Below are positions 8,750-18,523 of a stretch of 64,000 nucleotides of DNA, piece after piece. The stretch lies in the NCBI GenBank assembly GCA_014529385.2, contig CM043962.1, positions 129,084,074 to 129,148,073 on the forward strand. Reading direction: 5' to 3'. Source of the stretch: Adiantum capillus-veneris (taxonomy: Eukaryota; Streptophyta; Polypodiopsida; Polypodiales; Pteridaceae). How positions within the stretch are numbered: position 1 is the first letter of the stretch; each line of letters begins with the position of its first letter. Below the pieces are notes generated by a model. That model did not search any database. It saw only the letters and a list, made by a program, of their open reading frames with translations, and was not told the DNA's origin. The position numbers were made by a program, and so were the translations under genes.

Positions 8750-10159
8750 CTAATATGGCATGTTATTATTAAATGGCATGGCTCCACTTGTATAAGAGCT
8801 TGGATAATTCCATTGTGGATTGTAAGCTCTTGGAGTAATCGGAGGTGTAGGAGCTACATGAGGCTGAGGTACGACAGGTGCACATGATTGATACATACAT
8901 GTAGGTATAGTTGGGGGCACTGTTCTACTAGGCATCGGCGCAGTGTTAACAAATGAACTCCATGGTGTATTTCTTGTCATGCTCACCACTGGGATATGCA
9001 TGGTAGTTGTAGTGTCATTAAGAGAAAGATGAGCTAGATCTGGGAAGGTAAAGCTGCCACTTGTGGGTTCAGATTGTACTGAGGCTCCTAGCGAAACAAC
9101 ATATGGAGGATCAATGGGGCTCACTGAGGGAGTCTCCATTTGTGCTAGGGTTGGTTGGTTGGCCTTTCCATTATCCAAGAATCTCATTAGGCCTGTTGAA
9201 GGCATGTTGATCCCTGTGTTCTGTCTTTCTAACTCGACAATCCTATGGAGGACATCACAGACTTTCTGTTGTTGCTCATCTATGCTAGTAGCACCCGATG
9301 TGGATTGTAGAACATCTAACCAACCCACATGATAGGTGTGTCCTGTGTACGGATCAGTTAAAGCTTCTGCTTGTAGGTCATACTCCCAATTTTCGTTTAG
9401 GAATATCCCATCTAGGCCTGGCGTGCTGGAGGTTTCCCTCAAGGTGGAAGCATTATTGCTCCCCATCGCCTGCCCCTCCGTGACTGCTACCTTGGGAGCA
9501 CTCGGTTGCTTGGCTGGCATGATTGTTGTCATAGTAGCCTTTTCTTTCAGGGCTCGACTTTGTTCTAGCCTTCGTAGGTTCTCAATTTCCCTCTCCCTTG
9601 TTGCTTGCATATAGCGTTCGATCTCTTGTACTTCGGCAAGACTCCTACCATCGGGTAGTAAAACCTCAGAGGGAGATAGTCCTAAAGGATCAGGAGGTGC
9701 AGTGGATGGAACATTCACATGCACACTCTCAAGAAGCATAGGGTCTATTTTAGGCATGAATGACGAATTTACTTCCCCACTCCCTTCATTTATTTCATTA
9801 ACCGCATGTTCGGAGCGAGTAGCTCTACTAAGGGTCTCTTTTAAGCGGCTAAACACGCTGGACCTGGGCCGTGGGCCCATGGTATGCCTGTCTTGGCTTG
9901 AACTATCAGGGTTTGGTGTAGGATACCCCTCCATGACTTCGTAGTCAGAGGAAGAATCACTAGACGCGATATGAGGATCTTGGTTCGCGCTACCTTGAGT
10001 CCCGGCCGAAGGTCCAGAACCTAGGGTGGAGGAATAATGGGTGCTCGCGTAAATGGAGGCACTACCAATATGTTCGTGCTCTAACACTCGTCCAGAGCGT
10101 AGGTACATGTGACCTCCACACGCTAAACGCGTTGGTGAGTGCCCGTAAAGGCCGCTCAC
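8750..10159 (-). CDS. N-terminal extension of Gag, 469 aa
   Basis: Open frame starting MSGLYGHSPTRLACGG, followed by MYLRSGRV, a motif seen near the start of many plant gypsy Gags. It is rich in Ser, Thr and Pro, with a charged helical stretch (SLAEVQEIERYMQATRERE). No enzymatic domain is evident. It ends at an amber codon followed, in the same frame, by Gag core sequence. The simplest reading is a nonsense mutation in a Gag of about 930 codons; programmed readthrough is the alternative. Confidence 0.7.
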   Translation of the reverse strand: MSGLYGHSPTRLACGGHMYLRSGRVLEHEHIGSASIYASTHYSSTLGSGPSAGTQGSANQDPHIASSDSSSDYEVMEGYPTPNPDSSSQDRHTMGPRPRSSVFSRLKETLSRATRSEHAVNEINEGSGEVNSSFMPKIDPMLLESVHVNVPSTAPPDPLGLSPSEVLLPDGRSLAEVQEIERYMQATREREIENLRRLEQSRALKEKATMTTIMPAKQPSAPKVAVTEGQAMGSNNASTLRETSSTPGLDGIFLNENWEYDLQAEALTDPYTGHTYHVGWLDVLQSTSGATSIDEQQQKVCDVLHRIVELERQNTGINMPSTGLMRFLDNGKANQPTLAQMETPSVSPIDPPYVVSLGASVQSEPTSGSFTFPDLAHLSLNDTTTTMHIPVVSMTRNTPWSSFVNTAPMPSRTVPPTIPTCMYQSCAPVVPQPHVAPTPPITPRAYNPQWNYPSSYTSGAMPFNNNMPY

Positions 10160-10943
10160 TTAGTTAGTTTTTTTTTTTTTTAAAAAGGTTTTTATAACCA
10201 AGTTTTTCGTTATTCTTGGCTATTTTTTGTAACCGAGCCACAAAATATGGCGTGTAATTGTTCAAGACGAGCGTTTTGGCTAAAGGAACGTGCCGTAGTT
10301 TACAGCTCCCTATTCGGCTACGTGAAGCCCTCGAAATCCTAAAAATAGTCTTATAGTCCTCGAAATCCTAAAAATAGTTTTTAAATATAAAAAGGTGTAT
10401 AAACTATATTTTAAAACTAAGGATTGAGGTCTGGGTTTGGGCTTGAGCTTGGGGAATGATCTCCAGCCCGATCCTTCTTTTTAAAATAATTTTTTTTAAA
10501 AGATTTTTTTGAAAAAAAAAGAAAAGTCGCTGCGGCTGCGCCGCGCGCGCGCACGCACACTCTTAACCTACACCTAATTTATCTACTTACAGCTAATAGA
10601 GATACTGGCACACACACTCTAACACTGTTTACACAGTACTACAATAGCTAACAGATCTACAAAACTAACTTTACAGAACTAACATTGAACCTTACAGAAC
10701 TAACATTCCATAGCTAATACCTTAATTCTAACAATACATTGCAAAAAAATTGTAACTCCTTCTTTACAGAAAACAAAAAAGACAGTACAGTGTAACAAAA
10801 ATCTTCTCCACACAACCACACACCTTCCTTCTTCACAAATCCTTCTCCACACAACCACACACCTTCCTTCTTCACAAATACTTCAATTGAAATTGCATCA
10901 CAAGAAAGCGTAAAGTGCTTAACCGAGCTTAGTGTACGGCATT
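10160..10943 (-). other. 5' leader of the gypsy element
   Basis: About 780 bp between the primer site and gag, with homopolymer and GC-alternating tracts near 10483-10560. A perfect tandem duplication of about 41 bp (CTTCTCCACACAACCACACA...) occurs at about 10801-10882. The short minus frame across the duplication repeats VKKEGVWLCGE but looks incidental. Confidence 0.6.
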
Positions 10944-10959
10944 TCCCCGGCAACGGCGC
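10944..10959 (-). promoter_or_regulatory. Primer binding site of the gypsy element (Asp tRNA type)
   Basis: The plus strand reads TCCCCGGCAACGGCGC, the 3' end of plant tRNA-Asp(GUC) short of its final CA. The minus strand is therefore its complement, 5 bp from the LTR. Athila-type elements are known to use this tRNA. The related LTRs elsewhere in the window use initiator Met tRNA instead. Confidence 0.85.
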
Positions 10960-10964
10960 AAAAA

Positions 10965-11555
10965 TGTGCGCTCCTTGCCGCACTATCGAAGCAAGGGACT
11001 TGCCGATACACCGTGTGCGAGCCACAAATGGCTCCAAGCACACAACAAGCCTAAACTAGCAAGCTCAAGAGAGCAAAGGGTGTGTCACTCATCGCTCTAC
11101 GCTCGCCTTCGTGGTGGATTCCTCGCCGCGATGAAGAAGAAGCTGCAGTTGTGCCGCGCTCAACCGCTTCGCCGCCGTCGTGCCTTCGTAATGCTCGATC
11201 GCACACACACTCTTCCTCTCTCTCTCTCTCTCTCACATACACACACACACACAAAGAGGTGAAGAAGAAGAAGATGGAGATGGAGATGGAGCAAGAGCAC
11301 TCTTCTATTGCACAAATGAGAGAATGAGTGAATTTTAGGTTTAGTTGGCTTTTATATGAGCTCACCCCATTCACACTTGGGCGCCCATGCTTAGCCAACT
11401 AATCCCTTGAATGTCCCAGTTAGAGTGTGCCTCGCATCGACGATCACTCTTACCGTTTTCCTATTGGTCCGACAAGCCCGGTACCTGACTCTACCAAATA
11501 CATAATACACGTCCGTCGTAGGTGATGGGGTGTCCGTGAGCCGTGAGGGTTAACA
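10965..11555 (-). repeat. 5' LTR of the gypsy element
   Basis: 591 bp, TG...CA, matching 618-1200. The length difference is mostly in the CT/CA microsatellite near 11205-11254. Confidence 0.95.
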
Positions 11556-11560
11556 ATGAC
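11556..11560. repeat. Target site duplication, right copy (ATGAC)
   Basis: Exact match to 613-617. Removing the element and one copy rejoins the gag of element A. Confidence 0.93.
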
Positions 11561-11796
11561 TCAAATTTTTCGTGGTCTTCAGAGAGTTTTGAAAGTTCAT
11601 TGTCCTCTAGTCCCAGAGAAGTGAGAAATGGCGGAAGAAGATTTTTGAAAAAGTTTAGAAGGCATGGAGGCCATCTACTAGTTCAGAGGAGGAGAGCTCG
11701 TCCTCTTTTGACAGTGAACAAATGGACAAGAAGACCAAGGAGTTCAAGGATGGGGGTCCAGCAGTTAGGCTTGACACGTTTTTGGGCTATTAGGAT
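11561..11796 (+). pseudogene. Gag of element A, part 2
   Basis: Continues the coding-like sequence interrupted at 617. Near its end the frame reads LDTFLGY and then is cut by insertion B. Joined across B it leads into THQALEFIQQFD at 17652, a typical Gag core opening. In-frame stops are present. Confidence 0.6.
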
Positions 11797-12374
11797 TGTA
11801 ACAGACTTGGACACTCCAAGTCAAGAATCTACCACGACATGTCAGGAATTCACTTCAAAACAGTTCACAATTTGATTCGACACCGGTCGATGGAGTTCCA
11901 TGCCAAGAGGTATTGGCCCCAAAGACTGGCGCCCCTTTCTGCATTTCTTTTTATATTAAATCTGTTGCACAAAGTACAAGACAGTCGGTGGGTCTCACTC
12001 TCAGACACTATGTCCAGATGCTCTGAGAATTGGGAGCCCAAGCTACACTTATAAAGGTTTACAAGGGATGCCAAAAGCAGAGCCCCAATAGCTGCCCATA
12101 AAAAGCATTCAAAAATAAGGTAACTCCTCTCACAAGGCTTGCTTAACAAAGCTTAAAATAAAGCTCTCTCTCTTTCTTGCGTAGAGTTCAACGTAGCCCA
12201 AAAGCTGTCGTACATTGCTGCCACGTCATCAGGTGCTACAGCCTTCGTAAAACGCACCGCAAAACGCGGGGGTGTGCGTACGTTGTTGCCACGTGTCATT
12301 GCAGAAATTCGGGAATGCTTGCCACGTCAGCAATGCACCGCGTGTGTGTACTGCCACCTGATTGGTTTGTGACA
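11797..12374 (-). repeat. 3' LTR of element B
   Basis: 578 bp, starting TGTAACAGACTTGG and ending GGTTTGTGACA. It contains the family block CCCCAAAGACTGGCGCCCCT that also occurs in LTRs F, G and H and, inverted, in A. Confidence 0.87.
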
Positions 12375-12387
12375 TACCCCCCTCTTG
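12375..12387 (-). promoter_or_regulatory. Polypurine tract of element B
   Basis: On the minus strand AAGAGGGGGGTA abuts the LTR start TGTCAC. Confidence 0.8.
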
Positions 12388-13026
12388 AAAGCATTGTAAT
12401 CGCCCTCGATTACGCCTGCAAAATACACAGAAGCCATAAACTATCTTAGCAGACATTGACTGTTAGTACCGACGCACTAGGAACGCACATCTAGCACATG
12501 TACCAGTCGACAGTCTCATCACACGACATCGCAGACATCACTTGACATCACAGGACATCACTTGACAAATCACATTCAACATTCATTCGGATCTCATACC
12601 ATGACGAATCGGCAACGTATTTAGCAATCGTATCTAGATCCACTCGGAACCTCATAGATGCCCGATTGACTAATCCCTATTGCAACCATGTCTATCAAGA
12701 TCTTTCAGACCGAAATGGTGTAGTCATTTCGTCTATCAGTTCCTGCACTTAAACAAGTCAGAACAAGTCAGTATCGAGAATTCCAGTTCATAAAGTCATA
12801 CAGCAGAATAGTGTCAGCTCACAGTATCCCTGAAACTCAAAAGAGACATCAGTGACTTTAGTATCAGAAATCGGGGCAATCTGTTGACAAAGGAGTGGAG
12901 CGACTCCCCTCTCGTGCATACCCGCTGCACCAAATTCCGCCCAAGTTGAGTTCGGGGTTCCATTTGGAATAGACTATGCTAAACCAAATGCTTCGAGGTA
13001 AAGATTCACAATCCGAGGAGTATTTG
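12388..13026 (-). other. 3' non-coding region of element B
   Basis: About 640 bp without a gene. It is homologous to the region right of LTR G (23945-24440), including ACGCCTGCAAAAT and GGCAACGTATTTAGCAATCG, which ties B and G to one family. Confidence 0.6.
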
Positions 13027-13209
13027 CTAGGTCCTCCTCCTCCATTCACTTCGCATCCAATCGGAGTAGGTCTTTAATCCAACCAAGGACCGTCTTATCG
13101 CTTTACCTTTTATCTTTCTATCTTTCTGTGCCAATATCTGTTCTGGAACAAGTATCTGTTCGTTTTCCTCCAATTCGGATTGCTCATCTGGCTCCCCATC
13201 ATCGGGCAC
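13027..13209 (-). pseudogene. Chromodomain-like end of integrase, element B
   Basis: The 60-codon frame contains PEQILAQKDRKIKGKAIRRS followed by LVGLKTYSDW. This is the layout of chromovirus chromodomains (ILxPEQIL..., then an aromatic-rich strand). Several aromatic cage positions are altered or lost, so binding function is doubtful. Confidence 0.65.
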
Positions 13210-13227
13210 ATCGCCTTTTGAAAGGCT

Positions 13228-13590
13228 TCAAGAGACTCGCATGAAAACATTGTGAAGTCTCCAAGTGTCAGGCAGCTTTAGTCTAAAGGAGACATCATTT
13301 ATCTTTGCAAAAATCTGGAAAGGTCCATAGTATCTCATGCTAAGCTTTCGAGAAAGCTGCTCCTTTCCCTTTTTCTTTCTCAGGCGTTCCTTCTCAAAAT
13401 GTAAGAGCACCCAATCCTTCTTGTTCAATTTCAAATCGCGACGATGTCGATCTGCTGCCTTTCTCTGAGATTTCTTTAAAGCCTTCCGGACCAGGTCCAA
13501 GCCCCTCATGAATTGGTCGGCTTCAAAGAAAAATCTTATCTTTCGTGCTAAGGAAGGGTGGAACCTTTGTAGCAAATTCAATAATCTCAA
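13228..13590 (-). pseudogene. Integrase C-terminal module, element B
   Basis: 120-codon frame with KKDWVLLHFEKERL and the GPY/F-type MRYYGPFQIFAKINDVSFRL, then LPDTWRLHNVFMRVS, the usual chromovirus LP...IHNVFHVS block. The catalytic part of integrase is upstream in other frames. Confidence 0.75.
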
Positions 13591-14372
13591 AAGACACCTT
13601 CCCTATCAAAGAGTGAATCGTGTTTCTATAGGCATATTCCCCCAAAGGTAAAAACCTTTTCCCATGAAGTCTTCAGATTCAAAGAAGAAGACTTCACCAA
13701 ATCCAGTACCACTGGATTAGCAATCTCTGATTGCCCGTCAATCCGGGTGGAACGATGACGAGAACTGCAACCGCGTGCCAATGTTCTCCCAAATAGCCTT
13801 CCAAAACAAACTCGTGAACCTCGGGTCCCTATCGGAGACAATCGTCTGAGGCATGCCATGGAATCTGAAGATCTGGGCAATAAACAATTGTGCCCACTTG
13901 TGTTCTTAGGAGATGAAAAATGAAATCCATTGCAATACGTACCTAGGGGTGGGTGGGTATGTGTAAAGGCTGTAACAATCCCTGTGCTTTATGCCTGTCA
14001 AACTTGACCTTCTAGCATACCAAGCACCTTCACACAAACTTGACCACATCCTTCTTGGGTCTCAGCCAAAAGAAGTATCTCTCCACACCTTTCAAGGTGG
14101 TAGCAATACCGCAGTGACCTGTAAAAGGTGGACAGTGGCATTCGGTTAGAACCTTTTCCCTCAATGGCTGTGTAACGCACAACATGGTTTTCTTCATCAA
14201 GTAGCCATCCCGGATGGAATAGTCCTCTACTACTTTCCCATTCTGTATTCAACTGAATACATCTGCAAAAATCTGTATCTGTGACGTATTGACCGACCAT
14301 ATCCTCAAAGCTTCTATGATGTAGCGCGGAAATAGCCAGAACCAACTGCTTCCGGGACAAAGTATCTGCCAC
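13591..14372 (-). pseudogene. Integrase N-terminal and core fragments, element B
   Basis: Broken frames. 13998-14372 starts MADTLSRK, the RNase H to integrase junction. At 13626-13880 a shifted frame preserves the block around the second catalytic Asp of integrase (SDRDPRF, read in an alternative phase). No single frame keeps the full DDE triad. Confidence 0.6.
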
Positions 14373-14640
14373 CTATTTCTTCTGTCCTTGCACATGGACA
14401 ATGCGGAAGTAAAACTGTGACAAGATGTTTGCCCACCACATCTGCTTTTCCGATAGCTGCTTCTGTGACAAGAAGTAGCGTAAACTCCGACCATCTGTGA
14501 AAATCGTAAAATCGGCTCCAAGTAGGTAATGTTGCCACTGAGTAAGAGCATGGATAGCCGCCAAAAGCTCTTTCTCACATATCTGTATTGTCAATTCCGG
14601 CCTTGAAAACAATCGGCTCTCATAGGCAATGACATTGGCC
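14373..14640 (-). pseudogene. RNase H, element B
   Basis: The frame carries FSRPELTIQICEKELLAAIH, WQHYLLGADFTIFTDGRSLR and FYFRIVHVQGQKK. These are the middle and C-terminal RNase H blocks of gypsy elements (E, D and the following strand). It is followed by a stop before the integrase junction. Confidence 0.75.
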
Positions 14641-14718
14641 CTTGCATTAAGACCGCATCTAGGCTACGACCACTAGTATCACAATATACTTCAAACGATT
14701 TCTGCAAATCCGACAAAG

Positions 14719-15247
14719 TCAAAAACTGGTCTTGTAGTCAAATTCTGTTTCAATTCCTGAAGGGCAGTCACTTCTGTGGATCCCCACAAGAAAAGGACTC
14801 CTTTCTATGTCGACAAGTGCAAAGGGGTGAACAGCCTCTGCAAACTTTCTGATGAACCGTCGGTAGTAAGAACATAAGCCCAAGAAGCTTTCAACTTCAT
14901 GGATATTCTTCACATTGGGCCAATCACAGATAATCTCTATCTTGGCCGAGTCCATTTGCACTCCTGCTGCTGCTGAGACAATGTCCTGAACAGGTGTATT
15001 TCTAGGCTCGGCTCACACGGTAAGGTGGCCGGTTCGGTTGTGTGATTCCAAGTATTGGATCAATGGTATGATCCTCAGGACGAGCTAGTGGCAACTCGCT
15101 TGGCAAGCCCTCTGAAAAGCAATCGGCATGAGTGTGGAGAAAATCTTGGCGTTCTTTTTCTAGATCAGACACATATTCGACCTTCAAAAATCGTTCAGAT
15201 CTCTCCAAGAAAAAGTGAGTAAAGAAACTGAAGTTCAACAAGTACAA
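14719..15247 (-). pseudogene. RT edges with the catalytic core deleted, element B
   Basis: 15002-15247 holds the pre-RT block (FLHTHADCFSEGLPSELP, ending NRPPYRVSRA). Only about 40 bp later, 14719-14961 already reads the RT thumb/connection (VESFLGLCSYYRRFIRKFAE). The fingers and palm, including the YxDD box, should lie between. About 400-500 bp are therefore missing, an inference from family length. Confidence 0.75.
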
Positions 15248-15249
15248 TC

Positions 15250-15640
15250 TTTGAGCCCTTCTTTTGTCAAAGTCACTTTCTCGACCCGGTAATCAACCAT
15301 GGCGTTGTTCTTGTGGTACCAAGGGATTTCGAGTAGGACGTCACAACCTCCCAAGGAAAATACGTAGAAATTCTCGTGCCCTAAACACCCCTGTCATTCC
15401 AAATGAAGTTTGCCAATGATCGATGTAATGGCAACATCCCGTCCGGGTGCCGCTAGAACTATCTGCGCCTGTGGCCTTCGCCTGTCAGGCGTAATTCCAA
15501 ATCAAGCCACCAATTCAAGTGAAGTTGACCTTGGCTCCTTCATCAGAGAAAAAGAGGACTTTGTGATCCTTCACTTTGCCCTAAAAGCGGCAAAGTTTGT
15601 ACTTTCATTCATTTGATTCGGTTCGGGCCCCATGCAATGT
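15250..15640 (-). pseudogene. Protease C-terminal part, element B
   Basis: Fragmentary frames include YVFSLGGCDVLLEIPWYHK, the second half of a chromovirus protease (VLLGIPW block). The DTG active-site half is not clearly readable. It lies before RT, the standard position, in contrast to the 618-11555 element. Confidence 0.55.
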
Positions 15641-15716
15641 GGTACCAGTTGGGATTTTTATCTGCCTTTTCTGCCACGTCCCTCAGCGCTTTGAAACTTT
15701 CTAGGCTTTCTTCATC

Positions 15717-15914
15717 CTATTCATTCGGTGCCTTGTTAGGGCACTTCGCGGAGATATGCTGAGTTTCCCCGCATTCAAAACACTTCCCCTCTTTGATATA
15801 GCTGATCCTCTCTCGACGAGTGAGCTGGGGTCGTGCATGCTTTTCTTTCGTTTCTGGGGTGCTCTTCTTCTTTCTACTTATATTTTCCGAAGTGTGTTCG
15901 GTTCTCTGCGTCAT
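15717..15914 (-). pseudogene. Gag zinc knuckle, element B
   Basis: 65-codon frame ending with CFECGETQHISAKC, a perfect CX2CX4HX4C knuckle, preceded by a basic region (KKKSTPETKEKHARPQLTRR). Confidence 0.75.
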
Positions 15915-16478
15915 GATCTCATCTGTGGTAGGTCAAACTGCCTGAGTGAATGGCAAAACCCCGTTTCGCATGACTCATCAGTTCCTGAATGGAATCTGAC
16001 TTTTGCTCTAAGCAGTGATTTCGGATCTCTGTAGGAAGACCGAAGGTAAACCGCCCAATCTGTTCTTTAACGAGATCTTCTTAAATGAAGAGGTGGGTAG
16101 AAAAGTGCTCCAGAATCTCTCGCAATAAGCGTCCCCTGTATCCTTCCTAGTCATCCGAAGATGGTTCCAAGCAATTCGTATGTTGCATTCGTACTTTCGA
16201 GTCAGCCACGAAGAAATTAAAAGCCTTTTAAATTTCAGCCATTTAACTGGCGCCGTCTTGTTCAGTAGAAGCGTGGACCACCAAGTTCTATCATTTCCCT
16301 TGAAATAAGAGGTAGCTCTCCGAATCTTGGAGTGCTTTGAGTAACGTTATCCAAAGAAAGCTCTGTCAAACTGCTGAATGAAGGCCAAAGCCTTCGAAGC
16401 ATCTCTATAACCAAAAAATGTGTCAAATTTAATTGACCGTACCTTCTTTGAACTCTCGGACTTTCTTGCTTTTATCTT

Positions 16479-16954
16479 CTAGAAAGAAGAACCAGGTACT
16501 CCTTCAAATCGCACATGCTTCTTCTGCTTTCTTGCCGAGGCAAAAGTAGATTGATGACCCAAATAACCCAGGAAGTCAGTGCCTTTCTCCTTTTTGTTGT
16601 GCTTTTTGGCTTTGTTCTGCGCGTCAAAAAGCTGGCTAATCTGTGCATCAACCACCTCTTCTAATTCTTGCTCTGTAAACATCCTCGGCGTAGGAGGTTG
16701 TTTGAGCGCCGGTTTGAGGGGTGGCTCCGTGGTTTGCCGCCACTGTGAGTGCACCTCGTCGAAGGAGGTCTGAGTCAAAAATTTTGCAAGTTTAGGGTCC
16801 TTCGCAAAATTTATCATTAACTTGTTGCATTATCGACCAATCTTTGATGTTCCGTCTCTTCAAGCTCCGCGTGAGTAGGCCGAGGTGGGCCGTACTCCTC
16901 GCGTGAATCTTCTCCGGATGCAGAGGAAGTTGATTGTCCTTTGCTTGAATCCAT
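16479..16954 (-). pseudogene. Gag N-terminal fragments, element B
   Basis: Two frames, 16817-16954 and 16479-16817, are rich in Ser, Glu, Lys and Gln, with a helical stretch TEQELEEVVDAQISQLFDAQ. I treat the ATG near 16954 as the likely start because the upstream ATG at 17047 lies in the LTR and reads through the primer site. Gag core sequence between 15914 and 16479 is decayed. Confidence 0.5.
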
Positions 16955-17016
16955 AAGTGCCGCGTAAAAAGGATCGGATTTCCCGGTAGAAGAGAAATTG
17001 GCCGTGCTCTGGCCGT

Positions 17017-17028
17017 GCTTTGATACCA
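17017..17028 (-). promoter_or_regulatory. Primer binding site of element B
   Basis: The plus strand GCTTTGATACCA equals the initiator Met tRNA 3' end (GCTCTGATACCA) with one mismatch, 1 bp from the LTR. Confidence 0.75.
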
Positions 17029-17029
17029 C

Positions 17030-17385
17030 TGTTACAGACTTGGACACTCCAAGTTAAGAATCTACCGCGACACGACATGAATTCACTTCAAAACCGTTCA
17101 CAATTTGATTCGACACCGGTCCGGCGGAGTGCCGTGCCAAGAGTTATTGGCCCCAAAGAGTGGCACCCCTTTCGGTTTTTCTTTTTATATTAAATCTGTT
17201 GCATAGAGTACATGGGAGTGGGTGGGTCTCTCTCAGACTCTGCGTCCAGATCCTCTAAGAAGTGGGAGCCCAAGCCACACTACTAAAGGTTTACAAGGGA
17301 TGCCAAAAGCAAAGCCCCAAAAGCTGCCTATAAAAAGCATTCAAAAATAAGGTAACTCCTCTCACAAGGCTTGCTTAATAAAATA

Positions 17386-17453
<68 letters not shown>

Positions 17454-17646
17454 CCGTAGAGTTCAGCGTAGCCCAAAAGCTGTCGTACGTTGTTGCCACG
17501 TCATCAAGCCGTACAGCCTCCGTAAAACGCGCCACAAAATGCGGGGTGTCCGTATGCTGCTACCACGTCATTGCAGAAATTCGGGGCTGCTTGCCACGTC
17601 ACAAATGCACCGCACGTGTGTATTGCCACGTCATTGGTTTGTGACA
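17030..17646 (-). repeat. 5' LTR of element B, with a long CT tract
   Basis: 617 bp. It aligns with 11797-12374 but has an uninterrupted CT repeat at 17389-17451 where the other LTR has a short CTCTCTCTCTTT. That accounts for most of the length difference. Confidence 0.87.
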
Positions 17647-18523
17647 AGGACACCCATCAAGCCCTTGAGTTTATACAGCAATTTGACATCGTCTTCTTAG
17701 GAGCTCAGTTCTCGGAACGCTCTAAGGAGCAAATGGCAGTCTCTTACTTGAGAGGACATGCACATACTTGGTGGTCCACTCTGTTGTTACGCAGAGAAGC
17801 ATCTATGATGGGCTTGGCATTATTTGAGAATGACTAAGAAAGACACGTTGGATGACTACTGCCGGAGGTTTTGTGATATCTTTTTGCCAATGTGCTCATT
17901 TTGGAGGGTCTCTTTGAGAGACCCGATTCAGTGGTTTTGTGGTAGTTTGCCAAAAGAGATTCGATAGTATTGTTTGCAACAGAAGTCTGGTTCTATTTAG
18001 AGACTTATGGGACATGCCAAGCAAGGTTTTGGAATGCATGTCGGCTCATTGTTTTATCCTACGGACAAGCTAGTGTTCACCTCGACATAGCAAGAGTCTT
18101 GCAGTGAAGAGAATGAACCAAGGGAACCGGATGAAACTTCATCAGAGGATTCCGGAGAAGTAAGGCAATCAGATGGTAGTGCATCTAAAGATTCCGATGA
18201 GCTAAGAGAAAAAAATGCAAGTTTATCAGAGGATTTTGGGGAAGAAAGGGAATTAGATGATAGTGCATTTGAGGGTCCTAACAAAGCAGGGGAATCAGTT
18301 GATTGTTCATGTGAGGGCTTCGACAATTGAAATTGAAATGCCAGCAGGTAGGGGACGCCACGAACAGGTCCCAGGGCACACGACAAGAACATAAACGGAA
18401 TCAATTGGTAGATCAGAGAATTCCAAAGATCAGATTCCGGTGCCAAGGACAGGGGAGGTCAGCATGGCTACCAACGGGTCAGAGGGTATGGAAAAAAGGA
18501 ACTAAAAGGTAAGCTAGGTCCAC
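17647..18523 (+). pseudogene. Gag of element A, part 3
   Basis: The frame DTHQALEFIQQFDIVFLGAQ leads to MAVSYLRGHAHTWWSTLLLR, a Gag core segment (A..YL.G.A..WW). Several stops follow. From 18100 to 18300 the sequence is acidic and serine-rich, and no zinc knuckle is readable. It completes the gag begun at 147. No pol follows before the next nested LTR. Confidence 0.7.

Larger units (their letters stand above)
618..11555 (-). mobile_element. Ty3/gypsy LTR retrotransposon, 10,938 bp, unusual domain order
   Basis: Two direct LTRs (618-1200 and 10965-11555) both begin TGTGCGCTCC and end GGTTAACA. They are flanked by the 5-bp duplication ATGAC at 613-617 and 11556-11560. Coding is on the minus strand. 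In element order: primer site for Asp tRNA, long Gag, reverse transcriptase, RNase H, integrase, retropepsin-like protease, W-P repeat tail, orphan ORF, polypurine tract. I counted 8 substitutions plus a microsatellite length change between the LTRs (about 1.4%), so it is fairly young, yet it carries several in-frame stops and at least one frameshift. The Asp-tRNA primer and the extra ORFs after integrase recall the Athila/Tat group, but the clade is not settled. It sits inside the gag of element A. Confidence 0.95.
11797..17646 (-). mobile_element. Chromovirus-type Ty3/gypsy remnant B, 5,850 bp
   Basis: LTRs at 11797-12374 and 17030-17646 (TGTAACAG or TGTTACAG to TTTGTGACA). Flanks AGGAT and AGGAC differ at one base of a likely 5-bp duplication. 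Minus-strand order: primer site, gag with CCHC knuckle, protease tail, pre-RT, RT connection, RNase H, integrase fragments, chromodomain-like end, polypurine tract. The chromodomain places it among chromoviruses. The RT catalytic core is missing and all domains are shifted or stopped. It is inserted in the gag of element A. Confidence 0.88.

Noticed and set aside
10944-10959. tRNA-Asp gene fragment
   Set aside because: Only the 3' end sequence is present, exactly where a primer binding site belongs; no cloverleaf can be formed.
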